Part shown: positions 11,478 to 22,449 of the stretch, in pieces
Layout: each line of letters starts with the position of its first letter
How positions within the stretch are numbered: position 1 is the first letter of the stretch
Assembly: GCA_025266875.1 (NCBI GenBank)
Contig: JALLLT010000024.1
Span: forward strand, 1-64,000
From: Fennellomyces sp. T-0311
Lineage: Eukaryota; Mucoromycota; Mucoromycetes; Mucorales; Lichtheimiaceae
Length of the DNA stretch: 64,000 bases
Direction of reading: 5' to 3'
Made by a program: the position numbers and the translations under genes
Notes under the pieces: model-generated
Told to the model about the DNA's origin: nothing
Database searches by the model: none
The model's input: the letters and a program-made list of their open reading frames with translations, nothing else

Positions 11478-14400
11478 GCTAACATGAGTGAAAAGGAGAA
11501 AAGAGAGAGGTAGAAGAGAGAAAAACGAAATAAAAAAAGAAAAAAAAACTCTCTTTCAAAATATAGCCTATTGAGAGCGGAAAGGAAGAAGAGGAGAGAG
11601 AGAGATGCGTGAAATGGTTGGTTGGAGGGGTTGATTGTGGAGGCGATCGGTTTACTCGGACCGACCAACCATGATGGACGGCCTCTTGTTCGAAGGAAGC
11701 CCACATAGCGCGCGTGCGTGCCTTGGGCTATTTGGTTGGCTGCTTCCAAACACAGCTAATGTCATGGATCCGCTGAAAATGGGAAGTCATATTTTCAGCT
11801 TTTTGAAACAAGGACCCTGCCTTTGGAAAATGTGGATTTGTTGTATCGAATGCCGCTGGCTGTTAGGTACCACGTGCACTCCTTTTCATTACGCCATTAC
11901 ACATCAAAAGAGAGGACGTTGTTAGTCCCATGTGGACATGTTCAAAAAGCTTTCAGGTGCAAAGCGCAGCCCAAAATACGTACAAGGGCGCTATTGATTT
12001 TTTCCCTTCCAGTGTTTCTCCTGGGACTGTAAAGTCCACCAATGGGGTCCTGTCACTGACCAACCCTTTTCCCAAAACATCCCCCCCTCCTTCTTTTTTC
12101 TGCAGTCATGACAACTCCCCAAAAACATGGTAGATTGCCTGTCACAATCCTGTTGCACTCAGCATGTCATGTATGAAAACGTGGGCATTAACAGATGGCT
12201 GCGCAATATCATGATAATATTTTCTTAATGCTTCTTTCCCATTTTCTTTTTGTTTGAGAACCTGTTGTAAGGTTTCCATAGAAGAAATTCTTTCTGTTTC
12301 TGGGGAGATTAAACCTAATGCACGCTGTACATTCCTCAAAAGCAAGTAGCAGGGTCATGTTTGAAGCACGACTTGCTTTCATGCTGTGTGATACGTTAAT
12401 TTCCGTATTCCATAAGGAAAAGTATATTCCTTTTTTCACTTTTTTTCTTGAGCCATCCTTGTTCGTTATCGATCCCGCTTTTCCCTTCGGAAACTCGTTT
12501 TGTTGTTTACGCACGTCGAACAAGTCTAAACGTGGATCAGCGTGCATGGACACACAAAACTTTGCTGCATCTTTATTATACTCACGTAAGCTTTTCCTGT
12601 TGCAGATGGGGTACTTTCATGAGGGATGTAGGAGCGATATTTTGTTACGAACCGACATCTTGGATGATCTACAATCATCAGTATCAGCCACCAACTTAAA
12701 ATATCATCTTTTCAAAATCAGTACTATTATCTTGGACTAAATGGATTGTTCTAATGATAATATTTGTTTATGTGATAAGATCAAGTAAAGCAACACTTGA
12801 ATGAATAGCTCAAATAATATTTTTGGAAATAATGATATGAACTCATGCGTACTGAATACATGCTGTACCACGATAAATCCTCTACCATTTATACCACAAC
12901 CAGATTTCCCCAAACGAAGCTGCCAAAACTGGATTTCTCTATTCTCAAGCTAGTTATGTGCATTGGAAAGTTATTTATGCGAAAGTATTTTTCCCAAATA
13001 CAAAAAGATGAGTGTACGTTGCGTGGATATTTAGCGAACTTGTATTGGAAGATAAGTGTAATACGGTGATCACTATTTCCACGTGCTTCCTCATGATTCA
13101 TTTAATGGAATGTAAGATGAACACATTATTCTCAGGTTATTTTAGCCGGCAGTTGCTCAAATGTGCTATATGGGAAGCAATCACCGTGAGATCAGAGGCC
13201 CTTCTCTTTTTGAAAACATGGAACGGTATGGTTCGCCTATCTCATGCATCAGGTGAACCGTGGGAAACTCTTATTGCATCTCGCATGTGTACTTTGATGC
13301 TTCGTCATGGTCTCAAGAACCACCTAATGTCACATTACGCACTTGACAAAGAAAAAAGCCTTTTTAATATCCTTTGCAGAGTTCAAATAGTAAATAATTT
13401 ATTGATTTACTTTCTGGAATTCAAACATCACTGTCAAAAGAACTCATGTATGTATAAACCATAGAGTGCGTGTATGTTATCATGTGCTTTAGAGGTGTTG
13501 ATCCACAGGGTCAAGCAATTTAATGCATGTCAATGTATAGCAGTAACAATTTGTCCGAGACCATTATGTATACATGTCGCGCTATGTGGTCTTACGAAGA
13601 AAACTCTTCCTGGAAACCAAAAAGAGGAATGTTTCTGAGATGAGTAGTACGTATCATTCTCAGCTTTCACATTATTCCTACAGGAATGTGATTCAATTTC
13701 ATGTTTAGGTACACAGCCAGTTATTACGTCGTTTCTGCTTATCAAATATCAATTAGGGCTATAAAAACAAGTGTAATGGATATACTGGGTGCATGTCTGT
13801 GTACGAAAGTGGCGACCTTGTGTCCAGCACATATGCTGATTCACGAGGAACACGCAACCATACAAGTAATGTGACTCTTGGTATTATAGCTCGACGTGCC
13901 TTACATAACGCGCATATTAGAATGTCCATTTGTTAAGCGATATAAATTAAAAAAAACTTTATCAAGTTTCAGATCACGCCACTTTTTTATAGATTTGGGC
14001 AATAAGGATTCTAGAAAGAATTGTCGAATCTCGATAAGCGTATACTTTCATTGTAGTGGAGAAAGGATAGGCGGGTCAGTTGACTTTTTCAGAAAGATTG
14101 ACAGCCTACCAACCAATACCTTTTTTCTTTTGGGTTTTGTATAATTGCGCGTTCTTATGATGCTTGGATACACTCCCTCGAATTGTAGTTGCTGAATTAC
14201 CCAGCATTTGTCCCAACTTTATATAACTTATTCTGATTACCATTCCCATGCCGTACTTTCTGTCGTTGTCGTCTACTAATACCTACTTATGCTTAGAAGC
14301 TATAGGCGGTCCGGTTTGTATGTTCTTCGACGATTTAGATAATTATTGGTGATGGTACTGTGGCTATTTTTGCTTAAAGTCCTCATGGGGTTCAATCTAT

Positions 14401-14558
14401 GGGCATGCCCGTCATTTGTACGATTCCATGTTTCAGTCGGGAGCAGCCTCTTCCAGCACCGATGTGGCTCAGTTAAGCAGTGGTATGGACACATTCCTTA
14501 GCCATATGGTTAATAGCAGCATTTAGTGTACAAAAGGAAAACGGCAAGAGGGAAATAT
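11478..14558. other. Intergenic with possible gene relics
   Basis: About 3 kb between the cyclin and the aldo/keto reductase pseudogene. Apart from a broken minus-strand coding-like patch near 12142-12553, no frame carries motifs. Base composition is AT-rich and many frames are short. Confidence 0.5.
12142..12553 (-). pseudogene. Possible relic of a coding sequence, frameshifted
   Basis: Two overlapping minus-strand frames look more protein-like than the background. The upstream one contains GIYFSLWNTEINVSHSMKAS. The downstream one reads RALGLISPETERISSMETL then KYYHDIAQPSVNAHVF. A single-base shift near 12345 would join them. The upstream frame has no ATG start and the downstream frame stops at 12142. 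I do not recognise the family. It may be a decayed host gene or a transposon fragment; it could also be chance. Confidence 0.3.
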
Positions 14559-14699
14559 TTATGCAATATCAAACATAGCATACATATTCTCAATATTTCT
14601 CAAACCATGAGGGTCGGCCTTGTTCTCCAATTCTCTCATTTCCACCATCTCATCCGCTGATAGCGTGATTTAACGACCCTTGACATTTTCTTCGAGATA

Positions 14700-14724
14700 C
14701 AGTGGCCGCTCGCTATAATGATAT
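14700..14724 (+). repeat. Left terminal inverted repeat of the pogo element
   Basis: Twenty-five bases matching the reverse complement of 16960-16984 with one mismatch (T versus C at position 20 of the repeat). Confidence 0.9.
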
Positions 14725-14873
14725 TTTATATAACGATATTTCGATATAACGATATAATTTCCAATTCACCGGGGTGGTACGCAGTGAAATATCGTTATTT
14801 TTATATAGCAATTAGTTATATCGCTCATCCGAAATATCGTTATATCGAGCGAACCAATGATAATATTTTATTT

Positions 14874-16720
14874 CTAAAAATAGGAAAAAATGCTGGTTTG
14901 CTTAGCGCTATTTCGCTCTTCTGAGTCAAGTTTCTGTATCTTTTTTCTAAGAAGTTGGACGATCTGAATATCCAATTCATCTTCAACTACCATCAAGTCA
15001 AGAAGGTTGTTCAAATAACGCTTTCTTTCCATTCTAGAGAAAATCGGAGTTTCCTCACCATCCTCATGTCGTCGTCTCTGTACAACTGCTTCTGGATTGT
15101 CACCTACCTTACACGTTAGCAATTAATCAGGATTAGATTTCACCCTTCTTAAATACTACATACCAAGCTCATTCTCAATCATCACATCATTAATCAGTTC
15201 ATCAATGGAGACTGTAGCATGAATGTCTTGCGACTCTTCATCTGGAATTAGATCAATACCCTTTACACCACAGGAATCGTTATGAACACCCAGAATTGCT
15301 GCGTCAAGTTCATCTTACAAGCGCTGATCATCTTCTTCAGCAGCCTTCTTCAACTCCTGCTCCTCAGCTGTTTCAAAATCCAGCAAGCCAGATTTGATCC
15401 AACAGTTTTGAATAGTTTCTGAAGAAACAGAGTTCCATGCATTGGCTGCCCAATTCATACCAGTCAATTGATCCACATTGTAAAGGTCGGTGAGTTGGCC
15501 TTTTCTAAACTGTACACCGGCTTGGCGGTATTGAATTGCCCTAATAATTATCCATTAACAACACTACGTTCGGATGTATATTAGTATATTGCTTAAGATT
15601 AGTAGCTTACCGATAGTGCTTTTTAAAACTTTCAATAATACCCTGATCCAAAGGCTGAATCTTAGATGTAGTATTGGGAGGAAGAAACATAACTTCAATG
15701 TTTTGAAGCTCTGGAACCTTATGGCTTGATGCGTTGTCCATTATCAGCAGTATCTTCTTGTTCAAGTTTCCCATTATAATATCCAAGCGACGAACCATCT
15801 GAGTAAACAGATCAGCTGTCATCCATGCTTTGGAATTATTCCAATACCAATGGAGTTTTGCTTCACCTAAAACGATGTTAATATGTATTTCAGTTAAACG
15901 TTTTCTTATATAAATTATTAAATAATTTACCAGGTCTTTGCTTGAAGCAACGAGGCTCTTTTGCATGGCCAATGAAAAAAATCTTTAGCTTATGCGAGCC
16001 GTCCGCATTGCATGTCATGACAACCATGAACCGCGACTTGTCATCTTTCAATCCAGAGAGCGGTCGCTTTGAGATTGTTCTGCGCGGGACTTGGGCATAG
16101 AACAAAGCTGACTCGTCAAAGTTATAAACGTTTGGCAGTCCATATTCTCTGATTTTCTTCTTGATTTCAGAAATTTGTTCCTGAACAGTAGCACTCATGA
16201 CATTGACTGATGCTGCTTCGTCGTGCATAGCTCGAGACTTATACCCAAAGCGCCTCTCGAATCCACTGAACCATCCATCTGAGAATTGAAAGTCTTGAAT
16301 GTTCATTTCTTTTGCAATTGCTTTTGCTTGAGCAGTAATTGCATCACAGTTTAAGGGCACATGGCATCTCTCCATTTCGTCGACGTAGCGTGCAAGTACT
16401 TCTTCCATATCAGGTTGAGCACAGGACCTTGCTTTTTTGCTACTAAGCTGCTCATCGGTCATGGCCAAGTACTTGTCAGAATCTGCGATGGTAGCAGAAA
16501 TGGTAGGCTGCTTAGGAACGAAGTCAAGGTTGAACTTCTCTTTTGCCCAGTCTGCAAGTGGCTTTTGCTTCCAGTGGGTTTGTCGGTACTTGTATACAAT
16601 TGCTAGTTTTTGGCGATTGGTCAGGGCATTGCGCTTTTTAGGTTGATTGGGCTCTTCGCCGTTGATGATACGCTTGGAGCCAGTGGCAATTCGATCAGAA
16701 GTAATAAGACGAGACGACAT
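14874..16720 (-). CDS. pogo-type transposase (CENP-B-like HTH plus DDE domain), one premature stop
   Basis: Four exons, 16720-15931, 15866-15611, 15540-15164 and 15103-14874, span 551 codons including the stop. Introns are 60-70 nt with GT..AG ends. The N-terminal third has the CENP-B-type DNA-binding region (ALTNRQKLAIVYKYR, then DWAKEKFNLDF). The DDE catalytic core shows YNFDES (first Asp), LLIMDNASSHK (second Asp) and PPNTTSKIQPLDQGIIESF (third Asp). The third exon has an in-frame TAA after DDQRL; CAA to TAA, a single C-to-T change, would explain it. The first 400 or so residues, including all catalytic Asp, precede the stop, so a truncated product could be made but a fully active enzyme is doubtful. 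Confidence 0.9.
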
Positions 16721-16959
16721 AGTGGAAATAAGTGATAATGATGTATGCTAAAAGAACATCTGTACTTTATTACCGCCCATTAAACTATTTAATAAACACG
16801 TTTGCATTTCTTTGTAAGATTCTAGAGCTTTCTTTTCGCTTCTTACATGCGGAGATGCTAATGAGCTATGGGTAACTATTTAACCAGATGCATCTTTTCG
16901 GAGTGTTAATTTTATATAATGATAATTCGCTATAACGATATAATTTTGGCTGCACCATT

Positions 16960-16984
16960 ATATCGTTATAGCGAGCGGCCACTG
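16960..16984 (-). repeat. Right terminal inverted repeat of the pogo element
   Basis: Inverted partner of 14700-14724; the following bases TA (16985-16986) are the target duplication. Confidence 0.9.
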
Positions 16985-17097
16985 TAGTTCATACGCTTTG
17001 TTCCAGGAATAACAATAAAGCTCTGACCTTGGTGAAGCACCCACGAGAGAACAAACTGGGATGGGGCGGTATCTTTGTTTTTTGGAAACAAGCGCAT

Positions 17098-17131
17098 GGA
17101 TACCCTCCGCTAGGGGATACCCTCCGCTAGG
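17098..17131. repeat. 17-bp perfect tandem duplication inside the pseudogene
   Basis: The unit GGATACCCTCCGCTAGG occurs twice back to back. Being 17 bp it shifts the aldo/keto reductase frame and is one of its inactivating lesions. Confidence 0.9.
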
Positions 17132-18289
17132 TTCAGATTCTTAGAGAAATTTTCAGGCAAAAAGCATGGAGTAAAACGACGGTAATCGCCCTCCGTCAAA
17201 TCATCTATGGGCTTCATGGATCCTATCAAGAATTCACGTCCAATAAGCGAGCTTTAAAATGTACACTTTTTAAGAGACTCAAATTAAGAAAGTGATGCTT
17301 TAATGCTTACTAGGCTACAATTGCTACTCCAAGTTCACCAGCCACTTCAACTAGTCCATTGGCTTCGATAGCCAAACTCAAGGCGAGTATTCAGTCTGAT
17401 GAAGAGCATCTTTAGCATTGAAAAGTAAACCCACGCTTATGACCTACCTACTTGAACCCCGCTTACCGGTAAACCTCGTGAGCTCTTCGAAGAGGGCCTG
17501 CGATGAACTCGGAAAGGCCAAGGTTTCGTACTTTCCCTTCCTTGACAAGTTCAGCCATTGCAGCGGCGGTTTCTTCAGTGGAACTACACACATTTCCGAT
17601 TATTACCGATTGCGATGTATAAAAAAGCAGTGTTAATAGACATACTTGTTAGGATCAGCGCGATGACGAAAGTACAAGTCGATTACATCGACACCGAGAC
17701 GTTCCAAGCTTTTTTTTCGTATGATTATTGAACATATTCCGGTGTTCCTGAGACACGACGAATTCACCTGTTTGCGGGTCATAGAGGCCGCCAAACTTGG
17801 TGCATATGAATACTTGGCCACGGTGCTTCTTCAAAATCTTGCGTAACAAAATGTCACTGCGTCCGGGACCGCATGTATCAGCAGTATCTCAAAAGGTAAA
17901 ATCAACCTCAATGGCGCCTTCCAAAACCTTGATGCTTTCGTTTTCATCACCAGCACCATAGAATTCGCTTATATTGAATATCAGTTCTTAATACCAGGTT
18001 GTGCTTTGGAATGTTTTCTAGTAGAATACCTCATGCATCCTAAACCAAGAAGATTGACCTTCGGTCCATCTTTCCAATTTGGCAAAGGAGATCTGTTGTT
18101 GTCATTGCTGGGGCGTTGTGTATTACCACAAAAGTTTTATAAACTTGTTTGCCTATACATTTCTCTCGGTTATTTCATCCTACGCCAACACCAGTCTATA
18201 AGCAAATGAAAACATAGTGGAAGCGAAGAGCGGCGGATACGTGGTACAACTTCTTAGGACTTGGGACGGTATGCTGACATAGAGGTGAA

Positions 18290-19190
18290 GCAGCACTTAT
18301 TTTGGGAGCCGGGTACTTGGTATTCCCCAAATGGTAGAAAGCACCGGTTGACGTTTATAATTTCGTCCAAGGTATCGCACACGATCCGGTAAAGGAGCTG
18401 TTGAAAGCCTGGATATCTTTGGAACTTCAGAAGAATTTGACTTGGAGAAGATTTTGGAGAGCGACCAGCTGTACGAATTGTGGTCGCTCGTCAAATCCGT
18501 TGTTGCAGGAAGCAACATTGTTTCAGCTGGGTGAGTAATACTAAAGCTTGGTATCACATTAGCTAAGGTTGTTAACTCTAATTTGTCAATAGCAAAGAGG
18601 CATCGAGCAAAGCGAACGCAGATACTACCAACAATAAAAGATCGATTGCGGCGTTAAATCCAACTTGTCACAAGAAAACGGGACATAAGATGGATATCAT
18701 TTACCGCACAAGCCGAAACGAAGTAGGTTGTGTTAAAATCGGAAAGGACGGCGGTCAGACGAAGGAAATGAAAGATGGTCTGACGAAAATGCCAATTGTC
18801 ATGCATGACATGCTCGCGCAGATCGCTGGAACCGAGCAGATACTCAGACATGCGCATGTAATCGGTTCCGTAATCTCTGGTTTGTAGAATGCTTTGATAT
18901 CTACGATGATTTTGCTGTTGACTTTACAAAATCGGTTACTACAGGTAGCAAGATCTGTCTGCTTGATATGGATTCTCCGGACGGTTACATCGCAAGGATT
19001 CAACAGTAGGGGCCTATCAAATACCCCAGTAACAGTGATGACTATGTTGCCAAGATCTTACCACTTTTGGAGGGTGCGTTGACTGCGTTTATTACGATGG
19101 AGAAGGCAAGAACTGCTTTGAATGGCGTACAACCGTCATTACAACGAGTACGAGCTGCCAGCGATTGGATTCTCCCTTCCCCCCACTTTC
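18290..19190 (+). pseudogene. Relic of an uncharacterised protein-coding gene
   Basis: Plus-strand coding-like stretches line up in order: DIFGTSEEFDLEKILESDQL, KSVVAGSNIVSAG, a likely intron (18530-18589), KMDIIYRTSRNEVGCVKIG, KDGLTKMPIVMHDMLAQIAG, HVIGSVISG, a second likely intron, CLLDMDSPDGYIARIQQ, a TAG stop, GPIKYPSNSDDYVAKILPLL and EKARTALNG. The TAG could be a C-to-T change of CAG. It resembles, from memory and with low certainty, a repetitive family of unknown function common in Mucoromycota genomes (patterns like KMPK...LKDML and MDSPxGYI). No intact start or C-terminus was found. Confidence 0.5.
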
Positions 19191-21288
19191 CTACTCATTT
19201 CTTTGTTACCTCTATCTTCTAGTTGAAAAGCATTGATTTTATTATGGAAGACTTGTTGACCTGCCCCTGTAGGTATGCGGTCGCTTCCTTTGGGTACGAA
19301 TGTTTAGAGATATACAAAATAGAGCACCTCTATCTTCTAAGTCATCATAATCATCTACTCCCAAAAGACAAAAAGCTTGAATAAACTATGCTATAATCTT
19401 TTGTATATAAAAGCAGGGTAAGATTATTGACAGCAACGCTCGATTCGAAAGTGACGGACATCTGTTACTGTGTATGCCTTGAATTAAGCTTATAAGCCTC
19501 CTTATGTAGACTGAGATGGATAAAAACATGACATTAAGCAGATAACTTGAATTGGTAACGACGTAGTATTCCTTATGCAATCCGGAAACTAGGTGTACAC
19601 AATTTCTGCCAACCAGCAAATGCAGATGGAATCCGATGAACTTTATGCCATATCGAGCGAGTCATTTTATTTTCCGATCAGGATTTTGCTCTACATTCGG
19701 CTTACTATATTCAAACCCAAAGTCGTTTCCCGGGTCTTACAACAATCAGCAGATAATGGTCTCTGGACAGCTTGCAAGCTGCAAGAACATATAGACTTTT
19801 GAATCCAAACGGCTTTTTACTTGACTGTCCCTGGACATACCCGCATGGCCACTGTATTACAAGGGCAGAGATGTGTAGTCCAATATGGCAAAGAGCGACA
19901 AAAGAGTAAAATCTTTGCTCATGATACACTCATCCCCTCAGTCACTTTGCAGTGTGTTATTGTGACACTCTACGTACAAATGTCCTTGTACGAAGCATGA
20001 TGTTTCCGGGAAATAAGCGTAGCATCGTCATGACGGATTCTGTACCACAATCAATGAGAAGAAAGCACGAAACAAAAGATATCATTAAAGGCAGCTCTAT
20101 TACGTATTGCAAGAAACGAGGTCGTCGTGAAAAGAAGTCAGTTCAGCGAATGCTCCGAAGAACTTACATACCGATCCAGCCACAGGTCTCTTTTACTTCA
20201 TAGCCGTATAGTGATTATTAGTTTTGCGTAGATCACTTGTCGTAGCAATCCAATTCGGCCACAGACTGAAAGCACACATATGCCAATTCAGTGCACGGTT
20301 CAATAAACGTAATGACATACTTATTGTTGTATACGCGGCTTCTAATAATTGTTCCAAATCAGCGAACGTACTGGTACACCGTTTACCGTGGCTGTGTGTG
20401 ACGCATATCGACCCACGGTTCTCGTCAGAAAAAACAATCACGTGAAAAATACTCTGGGTGAAGTCTCGTGTCCACTACGTATATTTGGATTGAGCTTCTC
20501 TTGCTGGAAGACGAACCATAAGCAAAGTATACCCGTTTTAATGATCGGTGAGCTCAACTCAAGAAAAGCCTTCTTCATAACTCATGCGGTATTGCAAGAC
20601 AGACTTCAAACACTACCGAAAAAAAGCATGTTTCGCTGCCGTTCGTAATGAAAAAACCCTGTTCCGCGGTAATTAGGCAGATGAGACAAAAAGTACAGCC
20701 ATGAAGGGAAACATGATAAACGTCAGTATCTTAATGTCGCATTGAGTACTGTGTGCTCCTAGCGGAGTGGCAGTGATCACAATGAAACCCTGTTTGGGAA
20801 ATGATAGACGTGATGTCCGTGCGCCTCCTGACACAAAATTTGAAACGTGGCGTACAGGCCATGTAGAGAGACGCGTCGAGTGTCTACAGAATCCTCAAAA
20901 CGTCTACTTTTCGAATAAAATACGAAGCGTTGAATCCGGGCTAATCTGTTATATGATAATTGTCTTCCGAGTGTATTACCACATATAGAAATTTTCATAA
21001 AAGATACCAGGATCTGTCCAGAATGAAGTCTTGGGCATGGCGACAAGTTTTGGACGCCATGGGAACAACTGCCATGACTACAAATGACAGTTTATCAAGT
21101 TGTTTCGCGGCATGGTGACATCTCATGCAAGGCAATGGTGGATCTCCATTGGCAAAAGGTGGTAAAGGGATGATCTTATGGCTCCATGTGTAACACGAAA
21201 TGGCCAACCTTCAAGTGCGTTCTGGTCATAGCAAAATAAATGAAAAAAGACTTTTTCCCTTTTTCTCTTTCTTTCCCCAGTTCTAACC
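19191..21288. other. Intergenic, possible weak relics only
   Basis: No gene could be supported. A plus-strand frame around 19800-19990 reads KIFAHDTLIPSVTLQCVIV and another at 20000-20200 reads MTDSVPQSMRRKHETKDI; both are interrupted by stops. They may be further decayed copies of repetitive genes, but no family was recognised. Confidence 0.4.
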
Positions 21289-21861
21289 ATGTTCTTCACC
21301 GCGCTTTTCGCTGCTGCTCTCCTTTTCGTTGCTATTCGCATTACTCAAGCCGTTCTCTCGCGTGCTCGTCGTGTGCCGCCTGATTCGCCATCACTGTTCG
21401 CATCGCCTGCGCTGCTTTCCGCAGCCATGTCACCGCTGTTGTCTCCCGTGCTTGCAGTCGTGTCTCCGCAATTGCCGTCTGTACCCGAAGCCTCGTCGTC
21501 CATGCTGGAGTTCCAGCCCATGTCTCCACCGCTGGCTGCGCTGATTCCTGAAGCCATGTCTCCGCCTTTGCCGTCCGAGCCGCTTCTTGAAGCCATGCCT
21601 CCGCCTCCAACAGTGGACGATGAGTTCATTGAGCTTTTTGACAACATGAACATCACTCCACCTGGCGAACAAGTGTACAGCCAAACCACTGAAATGTGGC
21701 GCGTTCCCGAGCGCCTTGCTCCGCAGGAGGAACGGGAGTTTGGTTTTCGCACCTTCCTGCGGTCCTTGTATCTCCGGGCCCGCAACCAAGATTACGAAGA
21801 TGTTGGCGACCCGCGTCGCTATGCCGTGGCCAACTACTTCCTTCAGCAACACCACGGCTGA
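21289..21861 (+). CDS. Small Pro/Ser-rich protein with N-terminal hydrophobic segment, unknown function
   Basis: Single frame of 190 codons, more GC-rich than its surroundings. The N-terminus is hydrophobic (MFFTALFAAALLFVAIRITQ), a signal peptide or anchor. Residues ~30-105 are Pro/Ser/Ala-rich with loose repeats of the type SPPLPSEPLLEAM. The C-terminal part is charged and looks folded (FGFRTFLRSLYLRARNQDY). A 61-nt GT..AG intron (21864-21924) lies just two bases after the stop, in the presumed 3'-UTR. No family was recognised. Frames on the opposite strand are shadows. Confidence 0.48.
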   Translation: MFFTALFAAALLFVAIRITQAVLSRARRVPPDSPSLFASPALLSAAMSPLLSPVLAVVSPQLPSVPEASSSMLEFQPMSPPLAALIPEAMSPPLPSEPLLEAMPPPPTVDDEFIELFDNMNITPPGEQVYSQTTEMWRVPERLAPQEEREFGFRTFLRSLYLRARNQDYEDVGDPRRYAVANYFLQQHHG

Positions 21862-21924
21862 AAGTAAGTTGATGTACAAACCGTCAAAATCTTAGCAACA
21901 GAATCACTGATGAATCTTCTATAG

Positions 21925-22230
21925 AACGGCCGTAACTAAAAACAAAAAAAAGCACAAAAAAAAAGGAAAAACAGAAAAAAACCCTCACAAAAAAGACCCC
22001 CCCCCCGACAAAAAACAAAAGCAAAAAAAAAGATACCCTCAAAAAAAAACAAAAAACAAAAAAAAAAACATCCCCTTAGTTTAGATATTCAGTGCCTCTC
22101 TCTCTCTCTCTTTCTCTCTCTATCTATATTTACTGGACTATACCCTCTCTATATACCCTCTTATATACCCTCTCCATATACCCTTTCTATATACCCACCA
22201 ATTTTGCACATATACCCACATTTCATGCTT
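21925..22230. repeat. A-rich tract followed by CT/TATACCC low-complexity repeats
   Basis: 21935-22070 is almost entirely A with scattered C/G. Then a CT microsatellite (about 22095-22120) leads into a degenerate repeat of TATACCCTCT units to about 22220. No coding content. Confidence 0.85.
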
Positions 22231-22449
22231 ATACCCAGGGCCTCGCCCTCTGCCCAAGCAGCATCTCGCATTGACGAGCAGTATGCCATGCCTATGGCAC
22301 AGGAATACCCAATTTTGGTGGTAAGTACATTGCTACTTGGATAATCAACACTTGAAAGCTAATGCTCTTTTATTTTATCAGTCGCAGGTGGCAAGTAGGC
22401 TGGGCCTAGCCCAGCGAGATCAGCGCCAGATCGTATGTGCACTGCCGCC

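Larger units (their letters stand above)
14700..16984 (-). mobile_element. pogo/Tigger-type DNA transposon (Tc1/mariner superfamily), full length
   Basis: Element of 2285 bp bounded by inverted repeats beginning CAGTGGCCGCTCGCTATAA at both ends and flanked by TA on each side (14698-14699 and 16985-16986), the standard Tc1/mariner target duplication. Subterminal AT-rich motifs of the TATAACGATATAAT type recur at both ends. It carries one spliced transposase gene on the minus strand. Removing the element plus one TA restores the reading frame of the surrounding aldo/keto reductase (MNY followed by LEENV), which proves the boundaries. Confidence 0.93.
14559..18105 (-). pseudogene. Aldo/keto reductase pseudogene, interrupted by a pogo transposon
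   Basis: On both sides of the pogo element the minus strand reads a continuous NADP-dependent aldo/keto reductase of the YakC/AKR13-like type. Visible pieces in order are [110 protein letters not shown], then beyond the transposon LEENVKGR and ADEMVEMRELENKADPHGL, ending at TAA 14559. Several introns still have good splice sites. Lesions are a frame break just after the presumed ATG (18105), an in-frame TGA (17889-17891) where a residue before DTAD is expected, an extra A in an A-run after FNNH, a 17-bp tandem duplication (17098-17131), a TAA after VKGR, and the 2.3-kb insertion. Non-functional as it stands. Confidence 0.85.

Noticed and set aside
13012..13464. 150-codon plus-strand frame
   Set aside because: No ATG-proximal context, no motifs, AT-driven composition and no splice partners.
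21345..21879. Long minus-strand frames opposite the Pro-rich gene
   Set aside because: Shadows of the GC-rich plus-strand frame; they lack a hydrophobic leader or other motifs.
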